From positions 372,001 to 436,000 of the forward strand of contig JAEQBH010000137.1 in the NCBI GenBank assembly GCA_016808115.1: a DNA stretch of 64,000 nt, given 5' to 3'. This DNA is from Tetrastigma voinierianum (Eukaryota; Streptophyta; Magnoliopsida; Vitales; Vitaceae). Positions within the stretch are counted from its first letter, which is position 1. The number at the start of each line of letters is the position of its first letter. The position numbers and the translations under genes were made by a program. The notes below the pieces were generated by a model. That model saw only the letters and a program-made list of their open reading frames with translations, had not been told where the DNA came from and made no database searches. Positions 37,057 to 49,204 of this stretch are shown one piece after another.

Positions 37057-39400
37057 ATGGCGGTCGAGAAGGACTTCTACTAGTCGGGGCTAGACATAGA
37101 GGACCCTCGGGAAATACTGCTATGACAACGATTCTTCAACTACATGTTTGTAAGAGGAATTGAGATTCTTCGATTAGGTCCCCTACAGGCCACATTGAGT
37201 GCAGATTGTCGGGCCGCTTGGCGCCACCCAACCATAGGGGGACGGGTAGATAATGTGGTCTATTTCACTGTGAGTAGTTTGTGTAGACTTCGTTTCCTAT
37301 CCGTCTTTGGTAGAAACCTAGTTTCTATGCTTCACTAGGGCACCCTCTGCAGTATAATCAGGACATCTTCGGTTTAATGAGTTGTAGTGTGCTAAACCCT
37401 CTCTACCAATTGGATATTTCCTTGATAGCCTCTGGCTGCAATTTGTGCGGGCTTTAAGGGGTAGTTTTAGTGAAAGGTCCGTGGTATGACACGCTAGGCT
37501 CTCTTGGGCTTCCATTTGATCTGAATTAATCTCTCATGTTCCCAGGTTTGTCTAAGCTTGATGGAGCTTGTTCCTTTCTAGGTCGTCTATATTTTGATAT
37601 GCCCCTTCTCTTTGGACTTTTTGTAGGTAAGCGTCGGCTAGGTCGACTGGTTAGTTGGGTGGAGAAGGCCAGGCTAGATCGTATCAGACGACTGCTTGAG
37701 ATCACTAAGAGGGAGCACAATCACGAGCTCCTTTTGTTTGAAAAAAAATTGTAGGAGTTGGGTGCCAATCCCTTTCCTTACGTTGTCTCTATCCTCCCCC
37801 GTCTGTTTTCCAGATAAGCTTGTTAAGGGTGAACACTTTATTCTTGCTGACCTCCTAAAGTCAATCCCGGGTAGCTCTTTATAGGCGGGGTATGCTTAAA
37901 AGCCTCAAGCTTAGACTGCTTGAGAAACCTCGGCTACCTTCGTCCACCCCGACCAATTACCTTTGGCCGAACAAGATCCATAACTTACCCTCCAGGCGAT
38001 GAAGAAGAAGAAGAGAAAGAAGGTTAGATAGGCAAAGGCTGCCGATGTGGGGTTAGAAGGCTTTGTGAATTGGGTGAATCTAAGTCCTCCTACATGAGAG
38101 ATTCGAGGTGTTTGCTTAGTTGCCTAGATTGCTAGTGAGCCAGCTAAGGTCGACATGTCTAGTCTTGTTGTTAGATTTTCCGTGCGAATGCTCAAGTGAG
38201 CTGCGAGCGCTCATGGGGAGACTAACCCCGACTCTAAAGTACTAGGCGGAAAGCTCCCAAAATGGCCTGGTCCAGATGAAAGGGCTCAGAAGAGTCCAGA
38301 AGTAATTACTGTGGACTCTCCAGAATGAGCCTTTGATGCCCTAATGGCTTTGGAGGGTGCCGCCCAGGATGCTTCTAGGGAGGCTTGTGCATTGCTGGAG
38401 GATGTGGCTCTATTCGGAGGACCTCTTAAGCTAATCGAAGGATTTTTAAAGTAGAGCTTCTTATACTGCAAAAACTGACCATTGGTCGCGGCTCACGGCT
38501 AGTGATCCAGGTCTTGCAACTTCCGGCGCCCGGCGGGTGCGATGAGAATTTGAGTCTTTGGGCTCGTATGTTAGTGGGTGGAGTGGCCTCGTCCTTTGGC
38601 AAACACGTTGGCTTCTGGTCCAGATGCTACTCGGTCAATTATTGACCCTTGGAACCCTTTTAATAAGAGGGACTCTTTTTGTTACCTTATCGTAAATTTA
38701 CCTGACCAACCTCTAAATCTAGGTGGTGGCTCGCGCTGAGGAGTATTCCATCCCCTTCCCTAGCTATATGGATAAGAAATCCTACCAGCGTGTGGATGAA
38801 GACATGATGTATATTTGCAACCGCGACTTTGACAAGATGGTCGGGCTAGTATGGCTAAACTTCTAATGTTTGAGTGTGGGCTTTATGTTGTGATTTTCTC
38901 CTAACACTTCTTCTTTTATGGTACATCAACTAATTGAAACATGTACGCTAGCATAAGGGCTTCACCTTATTTGGAAGATGAAAGAAGCTGCTTTATGCTC
39001 AGTGGCTGTTTCGAGCACCATGCCTTAGACAGCATACTGGTGAAGGCTAAAGCTAGGTGCATGCCACAGGAGCGGGGAATTCAGGGGCTAGTCTGGAGAG
39101 GGTGGTGGAAGGGGAGGATGGAGCGAAGAGCTTAGCTCCTTGGATAGTTGCGATCTTAGCGGGTGTGGCCTTGTGTGAGCGAAGAATATTTGGCTAGGGT
39201 CTAAGATGCCCTAGTGGTTGCGGAGGAGGCCCAGGTCTGGTGAAATTTGCCGCTTGGAGGTTTAACAGACTTCGCTCCTCATTAGGGTCCCGGGCGTGGC
39301 GCATCTAAAGTGTCTTCTCTCGCTCTGTGAGCAATGATAAAGAGGCCATGGAGGAGGACTACTAGAAGACCTTGGAGCTGATCTTCGCTTATGGCTACAG
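37057..39400 (+). pseudogene. Antisense accessory ORF remnant of Tat B
   Basis: Lies opposite to the element's own coding strand. Starts around ATG 37057 (MAVEKDFY), with open stretches FNYMFVRGIEILRLGPLQAT (37132-37190), SYMDKKSYQRV and CNRDFDKMV (38745-38840), and a coiled-coil-like end at about 39300-39390. Several TTTCTAG/TTGCAG-like acceptor sites could mean it was spliced, but I cannot define exons. Homologous to minus-strand 27000-29100 of Tat A. Function unknown. Confidence 0.5.
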
Positions 39401-39929
39401 ATGTGGTGTGTTTAAGCACAACATCTATGGTGATCAACCAAAAGTTCCAGACGACATGCCAGATTCCTTCGGCCCACTCCCTTAAGAGTTCTTCATGAAC
39501 CCTAGGTGCCTCCGGCTCCGGCCTGTGGAGCCCGGCATCCCGACTAAAGGCGGAGCCCAGGAAGCCAGGTCTGGAGAAAGCGAAGGAACACAGGAGTGCT
39601 CTGTGAGAACTTTGGAATGCCTTAAGTTCCACCCCTCCTCCATTTACGCCAATTGGCCCAGTTTGAACGCTAGAACATATATGTATTTTTTTATTGGAGT
39701 TCTTGCCCATTGTGTATTTATGAAATATGATTTTTGGTTTACTTATACAATTGATTCCTTTTATTTCACAACTCCTTTCCACGAATCTTGACTAAGATGG
39801 TCACTTCACGGATATCAATGTTAAGTTTTTTAAGAGCTAGAAGCTGGTAGGGTTCGAACATGGGCCTGTAGGTAAGGCACCTTTTATGGGCTTTGGCTCT
39901 AGCCAATAAGCTAAGAGCCACTGTTGTGC

Positions 39930-40215
39930 TTAAGGCATGTGCCAGTAGGCTAGGAGCTATGTCTGGTCTTTTGAAGTGTCGAATGGTGGAGCCACGCACG
40001 ATGCTTTTAAAAGTGCCCGACCAGAATGCTAGGAGCCCGCGTCACGGTCTTTAGAGAAGTGCGACAAGCTGGGGCCCATGTTTGGTCTTTTGAAAATGCC
40101 ATCAGGCTAGGAGCCACGTCTGGTCTTTTGAAAGTGCCAGTAGGCTAGGAGCCATGTCTGGTCTTTTGAATGTGAAAGTGCCAGTAGGCTAGGAGCCACG
40201 TCTTGGTCTTTTAAA
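39930..40215. repeat. Minisatellite downstream of Tat B integrase
   Basis: About five copies of a 38-50 bp unit around GGCTAGGAGCCACGTCTGGTC and TTTTGAAAGTGCCAGTA. Inverted counterpart of the 26420-26650 array in Tat A. Confidence 0.8.
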
Positions 40216-40379
40216 TGGAGGCAGTTTCAAAAATTGAAAGAAAATACTTTAAAGAAAACTTTATTGATAATACCTCTTAAGATGCATAACATTCCACATT
40301 TTAGGCACTGGCGTCCCGTCTAGTTTATTTAAAGCGTATGATCTGGTTGCCCCTACTCTTACTATCATGTTTGGCCCCT

Positions 40380-41330
40380 CCCCTAATTTGATTGGAATTT
40401 CTTTAGCCTTTAGGTCGTAGTGTTTCAAAGATCAGCCTTTACTCGAGACTAGGTCTCACAGCGAAATGCATGCGGCTTTACAAAAGCACATTATATGTTT
40501 GTTGGCTTTTATTTATTCTGATGCTACATGCACAGCGCCTTCATGGAGTTCGTGCATCATACTCCCAAGTCTTTGGTGGCTTGACATTAGGCTTTCTATC
40601 CGTAGGTAAGGGCGAAAGGTGATATCCTAGTTGGATTCTAGCTAGTTGTTCTATAGGCCCAAAGAATTTCGAGTAGCTCTTCTACCCACTTTCCCTTAGC
40701 TGAGTGTAGACGTTTTTTCAAAGCCGTTAAGAGAATTTTGTTAGATGCTTCCACCTAGCCATTGCTCTATGGGTACCACAAGGTTGAGCACAAGTTTATG
40801 ATTTTCAACTCATGGCAGAAATTTCTATTTACTCTACTCTCAAACTATGGCCCATTGTCAATTACAATCGACTAAGGTATTCTTAATCGACAGACAATAT
40901 TCTTCTAAACAAATTAGACGACATCCTTGTCTTTGATGGAGGTGAAGACTTCAACTTCTATCCATTTGCTAAAATAGTTGGTGGCAACCAACAATAACTT
41001 CTTCTAAGTTGGGGCGATAGGCAATAGTCTAACTATATTAATTCCCCACTAAGTAAAGGGCCAGGGGTTCATGATGGTGGTTGGATCTTGGTACGGTACC
41101 GTGAGATGGGGCCCATCTTTGCGACGGTTGCACTTTATAACGTAGGTGGGCTGCGCATGCGCTTCTCATGGTTGGCGATAATACCGCGTATGGGCCTTGT
41201 AGGCGAGTTACGCGCTGGATGGTTTCGCATATCCTTCATGAAGTTACGCCAATATATCTTGTCACACATGGGTGGTGAGACACTTAAGATACGGCCGTAC
41301 GAGGCCAGCTTATCTGTTGTCCATTTCTGA
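40380..41330 (-). pseudogene. Tat B integrase
   Basis: Minus strand near 40600-40770 reads LLTALKKRLHSAKGKWVEEL then ILWAYRTT and ISPFALTYG, the C-terminal half of a Tat integrase; 41050-41330 matches the catalytic part. Broken by stops. Confidence 0.7.
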
Positions 41331-41960
41331 GGGAAAACCTAGTCGCTTGGACTAAATCTTGTGAACCAAATCTGCATTATCAAGCGAGATCTCTGAGCTC
41401 AAATAATGCATTATAGAAATTCGACTGAAAGAGCAAATGCTTTATCTATCAAACACGGTTGGTTGTAATGAAATACTAGAGCTAGGTAGATAGGAAGGAA
41501 CACCGTTTCTCTTATTGGGATGGATGTGGTCACTCTTGCGAGAAGAGCGTCGCCATTTCATTGAGTCCAACAGGATATGCTCGAGCTTCCAACCTTAAAA
41601 CTACTTAGTCATTGCTTGACGGAACATGCATGCGATAATACTGCTGGTCATGTTCCGTATTCTTGATTCACGTCCTACTTCACCCAGGTTGAGAGTCACT
41701 TTAGTGTATGATGAGTTTTTATGAGGATCACAGGACTTTAGGGTGATTTAATTGGGATTGCTTCTTATTCAGTCTGTTATTAGATGCGGGAAGTCTAGGC
41801 CGTAAGCTGTTCCTAGCCTTTCCGGGTTGGGGCTTTAAGGCTATGATCGACTCGACTCCGTTTAGCGAAGGCGTCGTCTCATTAATGGTCCACTAGCCTG
41901 CGTTACACCACAGATCCACATCGGGTTGGGAGTAGTTACGGTAAAAAAATACATTAATAT
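41331..41960 (-). pseudogene. Tat B archaeal-type RNase H, part before nested element C
   Basis: Aligns in reverse with Tat A 24545-24860 (for example AAAACTCATCATAC shared at about 41725 and 24780). The domain resumes at 44372 after element C. Confidence 0.6.
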
Positions 41961-44366
41961 ACGCAACACCAGTTAGGCCATAGTAGTTTTATTCTGATTT
42001 TTGTAGTATAAGAAAAGTAAAATTTGTATTTTTTGGAATTTAAGGGCTAAGAGTGAAAAAGAATAAAGCCAGAATTAATCAAAGAGTCAAGGGTAAATTG
42101 GTATAATGTCACATTAAGGACTTAAAGGTCATAAAACAAGAAGAGTATATGTTAAAGTAGGAATTGGCAGTAAGTTAGAATTGCAAATAGAATGAAATAG
42201 AAGGACCTAAATGCAAGGGGTGAGATTTGACTCAAATGGATAAGACCAAAAAATTGGCCTATGGATTGAGGGAAGATATTTTCTCACTTTGGGGATTAGG
42301 GCACGATTGAGGAAGAAGAAGCCAAGTTTGGTTTGATTTTCTCTCCATCTTTTGGGTTCTCCTTCTTCAAGTAAGAAGGAAAGAGAGGAAATCAAGGTAT
42401 GAAACCTATATGTATGGAACTTTGGTATGAAATTCTTGTATGGAAAGTATGGATTTGTTGGTTAGGAAACCCTCCTAAATCACTCTTTGCCTATGTTTGG
42501 GTTTAAAGAACCCTATCTCTGTATAAAAGTGATTTTTGTTGGTTTTAGTTCAGTTTTGAGGTTGGTTTTGAGTTTTGGGTTTTGGTTGGAAATTCCCGGG
42601 TGAAAGAGGGCAAACTGTCTTTTCTGAAGTACGGTGAGTATTAGTGCGAAAGTTGAGTGCGGCACTTAAAATTGTTTTTAGTCACAGAGGGATGTTAGTG
42701 CAGTGCTTGAAAGTTGAGTCCGTGCTGAAATTTGTTACCAGTCCGGGATGTTAAGTCTTAGTCTTGAAAGTTTAGTCTCGTGCTCGAAGTTGTTTAAAGT
42801 TGATATCGGTCTTGATATGTTTTGCTGTTATTCAGATTGGTGAAGGAATGAAAGGTCGATACATGTATAAATTTATATGAAAAATGCTCTGTACCTCGCC
42901 AGTGAAGCAAGGCACCTCCAGCGATCCGTCATTAAGCGAACATTGTTTCTTGCCCTTGTTACTAATGTGATTAAGAACCGCGATAACAAGCTCAGAAACA
43001 CATACCTCGTTGCATATGCCTTAAGACAGCGAGGAATGATTTGGCACCTCGATCGGTGCCCGACACTCCTGCTAGTGCTCACGACCGCCACATTACGGTA
43101 GGCGAGGCCGCGTCTCTGACCGATTACTCACGACACTCCTGCTAGTCTTCACGACGCCACATTACGTGGGTGCTTGTCTTTGTTAAGTGCTATGGCACTC
43201 CTACTAATCTTATGACGCCACGTACATGGGCGAGCCAACGTCTACATTCAATGCTAGGACACTTTTTCTAGTGCTACAACACTTTTGTTCCATGGGCAGA
43301 CACATCTTTGTTCAGTGCTACGACACTCTTGCTAGTCTTCGACGCCACGATACGTGGGCGAGGCGCGTCTGTTTAGTGGCCGGCACTCACGCTAGTGTTA
43401 TGTTACTTCTATTCACGTGGCGGGACACGTCTACGGTGATGCCCGGTACTCCTACTAGTGCTATGACCGCCATTGCGTGGGTAGGCCACGTCGCATTCGA
43501 TGTTTGTGACTCTCTTTAATCTTCACGATCGCCGTGCGTGGGGCGAGACACGTCTCTATTTAATTACTATATTGTACCGCCAGTCGTATTATCTTCATGT
43601 CCCTCTCATTCATTATTGAATTACATACGAATAAACGTTTATATGATAAGTCACGAATAATAAACAATAAGAAAGCACAGAACCCGAGTTATGTTAACAT
43701 GTATATGCTGTCTAGTCATGCAATCTGAGATCTACATTACGAACTCTGGGGAGATATGAAAACCTCGTCATAAGAATGATAAGAATCTGAATAATGAATA
43801 ATAAGAAAGCATAAGGAATCAGTTCTGTTCTGTAATGTACTTACGGGTACCTTCTGTACAAGATCTATGTTCTGAACTCCTACGGGAGATATGAAAACCC
43901 TATTATATGAAAACTCTGTTATAGAATTTTGTTATACGTAAACTCTGACATATGCATTATGTTATATGTATCTTGTAATTGTGGACCATTTCAAGCGGTC
44001 ATATATGTTATCTGTTTCCCACTAAGCTAGGTGCTGCGGGTGTTTCATGTGTAAATGAAGAGGACATACGAGCATTAAGCATCTGTGGGGCCCGACCACC
44101 AATGATAGGAGTCCACCTGATGTAGGTTTTGGAATGTAAATGTAAAAGTTTTTGTAATAGTGGAATTTATGTAAGTACAAGTAAATGGGACTCAGGCATG
44201 TATATATAAGACATTTAAACACCACTACGGTGGTTGTATTGAAAGTTGTATTTCAATATGAAATTATATATGAAACGGGCCCACCAATGTCCGAAAAGCA
44301 AGTTAAGGAGTCTCAGTCCTGTGCCGCGCCCCCTCTTTTCGCCTAGGCGAGGGTAGGGGCATGACA
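41961..44366 (+). mobile_element. LTR-like non-coding element C (2.4 kb) nested in Tat B
   Basis: Ends GGGGCATGACA before ATATT; the left end (ACGCAACACC) looks like a damaged TGTAACACC next to AATAT. Tat A has the uninterrupted sequence at about 24535-24545 (AATATTAG), confirming the insertion point. Last part matches the family (GAGTCTCAGTCC, CACCACTACGGTGG), opposite in orientation to elements A, B and D. No coding capacity. Confidence 0.7.
43060..43567. repeat. ~63-bp tandem array in element C
   Basis: About eight units of the form CACTCCTGCTAGTGCTACGACGCCAC followed by ACGTGGGCGAGGCACGTCT, with individual indels. Unrelated to the arrays in elements A, B and E. Confidence 0.8.
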
Positions 44367-44371
44367 ATATT

Positions 44372-45560
44372 TGCCCCTTCAATGCCAAGCAAGGTTTGTA
44401 CTAAATACTGAATTCGCTTAACTCAATCGCACACTGGGCCATCCTTCGTGATAGGCTAGGCTTGTGTATTGTACCTTGCAAAAGGAGATTGGTCAGCACG
44501 ATGATAAGGTGTGCCTGGAAGTAGGGGCGAAGCTTCTTAGCTGCCACATAGGGCCAGTCTTCCTTGTTCGAGAAAGAATTATCACAGAGTTTACGCTTTA
44601 AATAAAGAATTGCTTCACGAAGAATAGGTCTTGCTTTTGGTTTCATCTTCTTTGAAACAATTTACACTTCACGGGAGCTTGCAATCTGCTAAGTGTGCTC
44701 CTTTACCCCTAGAGCTAGCGAATTGGCGGTTCGGTAAGATATTGTTTGATTGCCATGAAAGCTTGGTCGCATTCCTCAATCCAGCCGGCCCTTTTGGATC
44801 CCCTTAGAGTGCTAAAAAACGGTTTTAATCAGTATGTGAAATGGGATATGAAGCTTGCTGAGAGGCTGTCATTCTTGATCGATTCTTGTACTCATTCTAG
44901 AGGTAGAAGATACAAATTCCATTATAGCTTTGAGTTGAATAGGATTGGCCTCTATCCCTCTTTGGGTCACCATAAAGACTAAAAACTTGCCCGAACTGAC
45001 TTTGAACACACATTTCAAAGGGTTGAGTTTCATATCGTACCTTCGCAATAGTTCAAAGGCTTCTTGTAGATGCTTGGTGTGGTCGAAGAGTTCTTTGGAT
45101 TTTACATGCAGGTTGTTAATATAGGCTTCCATGGCGTTGCCCAACAGTGGTTTGAATATCTTAGTTACTAATCTTTGATAATTTTGACATTCTTGACAAG
45201 GCATCACATCATAGATATAGTGGTGTAATGAAGGCCGTTTCTTTAAAATTTAAGTGGTGCATAGGAATCCTGTGAGCATTCACCTGAAAGTGTCAAAATA
45301 ACAGGTATCGGTGCAGTGACATCAACATTTTGATCTATACGCGGTAAAGGGAAGCTATCCTTTGGGCAATCTTCGTTGAGGTTAGTGTAATCTACACATA
45401 CTCACCACTTACCTCCTTTCTTTGGAACCACGACCATGTTGGCTATCCATTTGGGGTACTTCACTTCTCTGATGAAACCTGCTCTCAATAAGTTGTCTAC
45501 TTCTGTTTGAATGATCTGATGGCAATCGAATTAAACGCCTCACTTCTGTCTTACGGTCCC
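44372..45560 (-). pseudogene. Tat B RNase H and reverse transcriptase
   Basis: 44401-44646 encodes the RNase H end; 44869-45207 encodes RT with YQRLVTKIFKPLLGNAMEAY, then INNLHVKSKELFDHTKHLQE and KCVFKVSSGKFL. The catalytic YxDD box is YINN here (about 45109-45125), so this RT would be inactive even if the frame were open. 45208-45560 holds the RT N-terminal half, frameshifted. Confidence 0.8.
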
Positions 45561-46461
45561 AGCCGTAGGGTAATATTTAGTTTGTGAGAGGCCAGTCGGG
45601 GTTAATCTGACCATATCTAAGTGAAAGCCCGAGGAGAATACATACAAGGTTATTCGATAGCCGCAGTCGTAATTACTCCTTTCTTTATTGGACAGGAAGG
45701 CTAGTGTAATTGAACTTTTCTGCTTTGTCAGCGTTACTTTTCTAGGGGATCCATAGCTAACGGATCCTTCTCTTCCTCACGGTTGGTGGTGAATTATGAT
45801 TGTAACTCACGTGGGGAGGCAGTCTTGAGGGAGGGACTTTTAAGGCTTTCTCCCTCTCACGTTCCTGGAGATAGTTGGTAACAACTGCGGTCTGACCGAC
45901 TGTGCTTAAAAAAGGTCGACACATGACGTTAGTCAAATAGCTAACCTTTTGGTGGTAGGTCGAAGGAAAGCTTTCATTGAGTGCAGCTAGGCCCGCCCCA
46001 TTATGACGTTGTAAGGCCCTAAGTCTTCGACGATTGAGAACAAACATTGGTGAGATTGGCGGCTTTCTGATGGAGCGACATCTCCACAGTGTTCACGGTA
46101 GTTCACCATTAAAACCCGGAGAGGATTAAGATCGATTAGGATTGACACATAGTAGGAAGCTTTATACGCGAAGGCTGAGTAGTAACAACAAGTTTTGCCC
46201 GAAATCTATTATTTGCCATATGCACATGGCTTAGTTAATACAAAGGGTGGTGCGATTGCTTCATAATGGGGCCTGATAATCTATTCGGGTTGATAGGAGA
46301 AGGATATGGGGCCATTTATTGGCTTGGTTTCTTTATGTCCTCCTTCCACATGGATAGCATTTGCCTGCCACGCCAACTGTGGCTCTCCAGGCTTCTTACA
46401 GTGGCGCCCGGTGATCTTGGTGTCACGAGGGCTGGTAGGTATCCATAGTTTATGGCTGGTT
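45561..46461 (-). pseudogene. Tat B protease and linker
   Basis: 45757-46047 is open on the minus strand: RHNGAGLAALNESFPSTYHQ is the conserved segment after Tat protease, and VVTNYLQEREREKALKV leads into RT. The rest, to the insertion point of element D, is broken. Confidence 0.65.
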
Positions 46462-46466
46462 TGGAT

Positions 46467-49199
46467 TGACAGACCCCCTTCACAGTGGCTGAAGTCTGCG
46501 TGACTGCATTATAACCTCAGCCAAGCTCATTCTCTTGTGAGATTCTGTGAAGGTAAGCACTTTCAGCTTCTTGAAGTTGTGTTGGAAAGCGTGAGTTATA
46601 AAAATTTTCACTTTTCTATCATAATCACAACTTTAAATTTACTTGAAAATCGGCAGCCTGTATTTGCCACAGGTGAGTGAAACCAACCATAAATCCTTGT
46701 AAAAAAAATACATCGATATTTTCCAAAATCATTACAATATAAGGACTTTCTGATCCTCGTCAAAATATAAGATAAGAATCAATCAACATAAATTCATCGC
46801 AACCTATTTTTCTCAAAACCATGCATGCATATTTCTAGAAATGTATTTACATATACAAAATGTCACATTTGCTTTTACTACGTTTACATTACACATTATC
46901 TTATATATAAATACAACCGGCGTCTAGATTTGAGGATCTGAAGGTCTTTCGGCAGCACACCTTGAAAAATTATTTAAAAGCAGTTGTGAAGCCAAAGCGG
47001 CTCGGTGAGTAATCTCAAAGTTCTAAATGTTGTTATCTTCTGTATGTACCTCCTATATGAAAATCTATCTGAAATGGTTGTAAAAGCCCCATTTTATGAT
47101 AAAGCGAGTTTTTGCTAAGCAAATTTCTGAAAGCGTACGAAAACTATTTATGCTCACGAAAGCCCATTTACGTGGTGGTTAATATCGAAAGTGATATACT
47201 ATAAATCAAAAAAAGAGTACCAGCTAGGCATTGTCTACGGAACACCGGAACTTAGCGGTGGTAGTGAACCTCGGAACACTACTTGTCTAATATGGTACGG
47301 TGAACACGACGGGATCTCTATAAACATAATGGAACCTCGGAACCAACACTTCATCACCATGTACTATGTCAGCGCACTAACTATCTATATACCCCGAATG
47401 TGTAGAGGCGACTCCTTTATATAAATATCATACTATCATCTAACCCCTGATTCTTAGGCTAGGCAATGCAGTTAGTCATAATGTCCCATAACCTGCCATA
47501 CTGTCAAGAGATACATTTGATCAAGGCGAAATTTGTGCCATCTAGGGGTTTTGCTAAACTAGGCCAAATTGTTTATTAAGTATTGAAATCGAAATTTTCT
47601 ACTGAGTATAACAAGTGGGAGGTAAAAACAATGCTTTACTAATTACATTATATTTTCAAAGCACTTTAAACATAAAATTCGTACTTTTCGTTTTGAAAAC
47701 GATTTTAGTCTTTACTTTGGCACACACCATTAATTCTTTGGTCTTGTATCGAAACTGCTAGATTATAAATAAAGTATGCTCCAATTGCCTACACAATCCA
47801 TACAAATTACGAAAATGTCACATCAGTTGGCGTTTAACCATAAAACATACAAAGAGGCTTCCAGCGACTATATATCGAAACGAACTTCGATTCTAACAAA
47901 ACTTTACGTGCTAATCACATTTGATAAGGACATCGATAATATGAGGTGAAATTGACCAAAATGCCCCTACACATTAAATGTCCCATAAAAACTATCCGTT
48001 TTAGCAACTTTTCAAGCGACCCTATCTTTGTCGATGTATTAAGAGCCTTGTGGCGTCAGCATAATACACAATTACGCACACTTGGTGCTACAATTAAATT
48101 TTTCGAGAAATTGTAGAATTTAGAATCTTTGATAATGAGGACATATGGTTGGTCACAGACTCGAGGACTTTTCATTAGAGTCTAAAAACGCTAAAAATAT
48201 TTCTGAAAGTATGTCTAGATTGTCAGAATAAAATCACGAAATTTCAACACAGGCTGATTTAAAGCAGTCAGAAATTCGGCCGATTTATCCGTGAACCGAT
48301 CTGAAAATTCTAAATGGTCGAAATTTTGCAGAATGAAGTTTACAACCTTTCCACGACCTCTAAGAAAATTTTTTAGTGAATTATTAGCATTTAGGTTAAA
48401 AATAACTAAAGTAGGAAAATTCCCTACCTCTTGGAGTTTGATGAAATGCTAAGCTTTTAGTACCCACGCGTAGCTCTCGTCGCGTAGACCTACTTTGCTT
48501 TCTGTTCCGACAAAAACCTACAATCCGATTTCCGTAGATCTTAGAGAGAAGTGAAAGAAAAATAAAAAATAAAATCTCTCTATCTTATTCTCACGCTATG
48601 TCTGTCTTTCTCCCTTTTTACTTTTATTCTTTTTCGTTTTTTTTAATTATTATTATTATTATTATTATTTGAATAAATGATTCATATTAGCCATTCGGTC
48701 CATTTAATCTAAAAAAAATTTATTCTTTTTAGTTCGCTATTGTAAATGAACTTAGCTCAAGCCATTTCGACTTAGAGATTTTTGTAAAATCTTGTCCCTG
48801 TAGCGACTTACCATCGGAAATTAAGTAAAATATTCGAAACATCTCGAATTTGTGAAATTTTCTATGAGTCACTAGATTTCGCGAGACGAATTTAACGGCG
48901 TAGTCCATTTCATCATCCGATATCTAGAGAATTTTCTAGGCTTCCCTGAACCATTATGACAATTTATTATTATTTTACCAATTTTGAAATTTTCTAATTT
49001 TTTTTCTATAACTTGTACTTTCATCCTTCCACTTTCCTTAATTGCAAAAGTGCTACAATTCTTTGAAAACTTTACAATTTCACTCTTAAAAACAACTTTC
49101 AAAAATTATTATGGCCATTTAAAATAATTAAAGGCCTTGATACCTCGTGACTTTAGGATTACATGTGTCATACCACCTATCGAGAAAAGGGGCGTTACA
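46467..49199 (-). mobile_element. LTR-like non-coding element D (2.7 kb) nested in Tat B
   Basis: Plus-strand reading TGACAGACCCCCTT...GGGGCGTTACA, flanked by a perfect TGGAT duplication (46462-46466 and 49200-49204). Ends resemble elements A, B, C and E; the interior is mostly unrelated and lacks a clear tandem array. Contains an (ATT)n tract at 48647-48669. No coding capacity. Confidence 0.8.
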
Positions 49200-49204
49200 T
49201 GGAT

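Noticed and set aside
43060..43567. CRISPR-like spaced repeat
   Set aside because: Units vary along their whole length with no constant repeat/unique spacer pattern; this is an ordinary tandem array in a plant retroelement.
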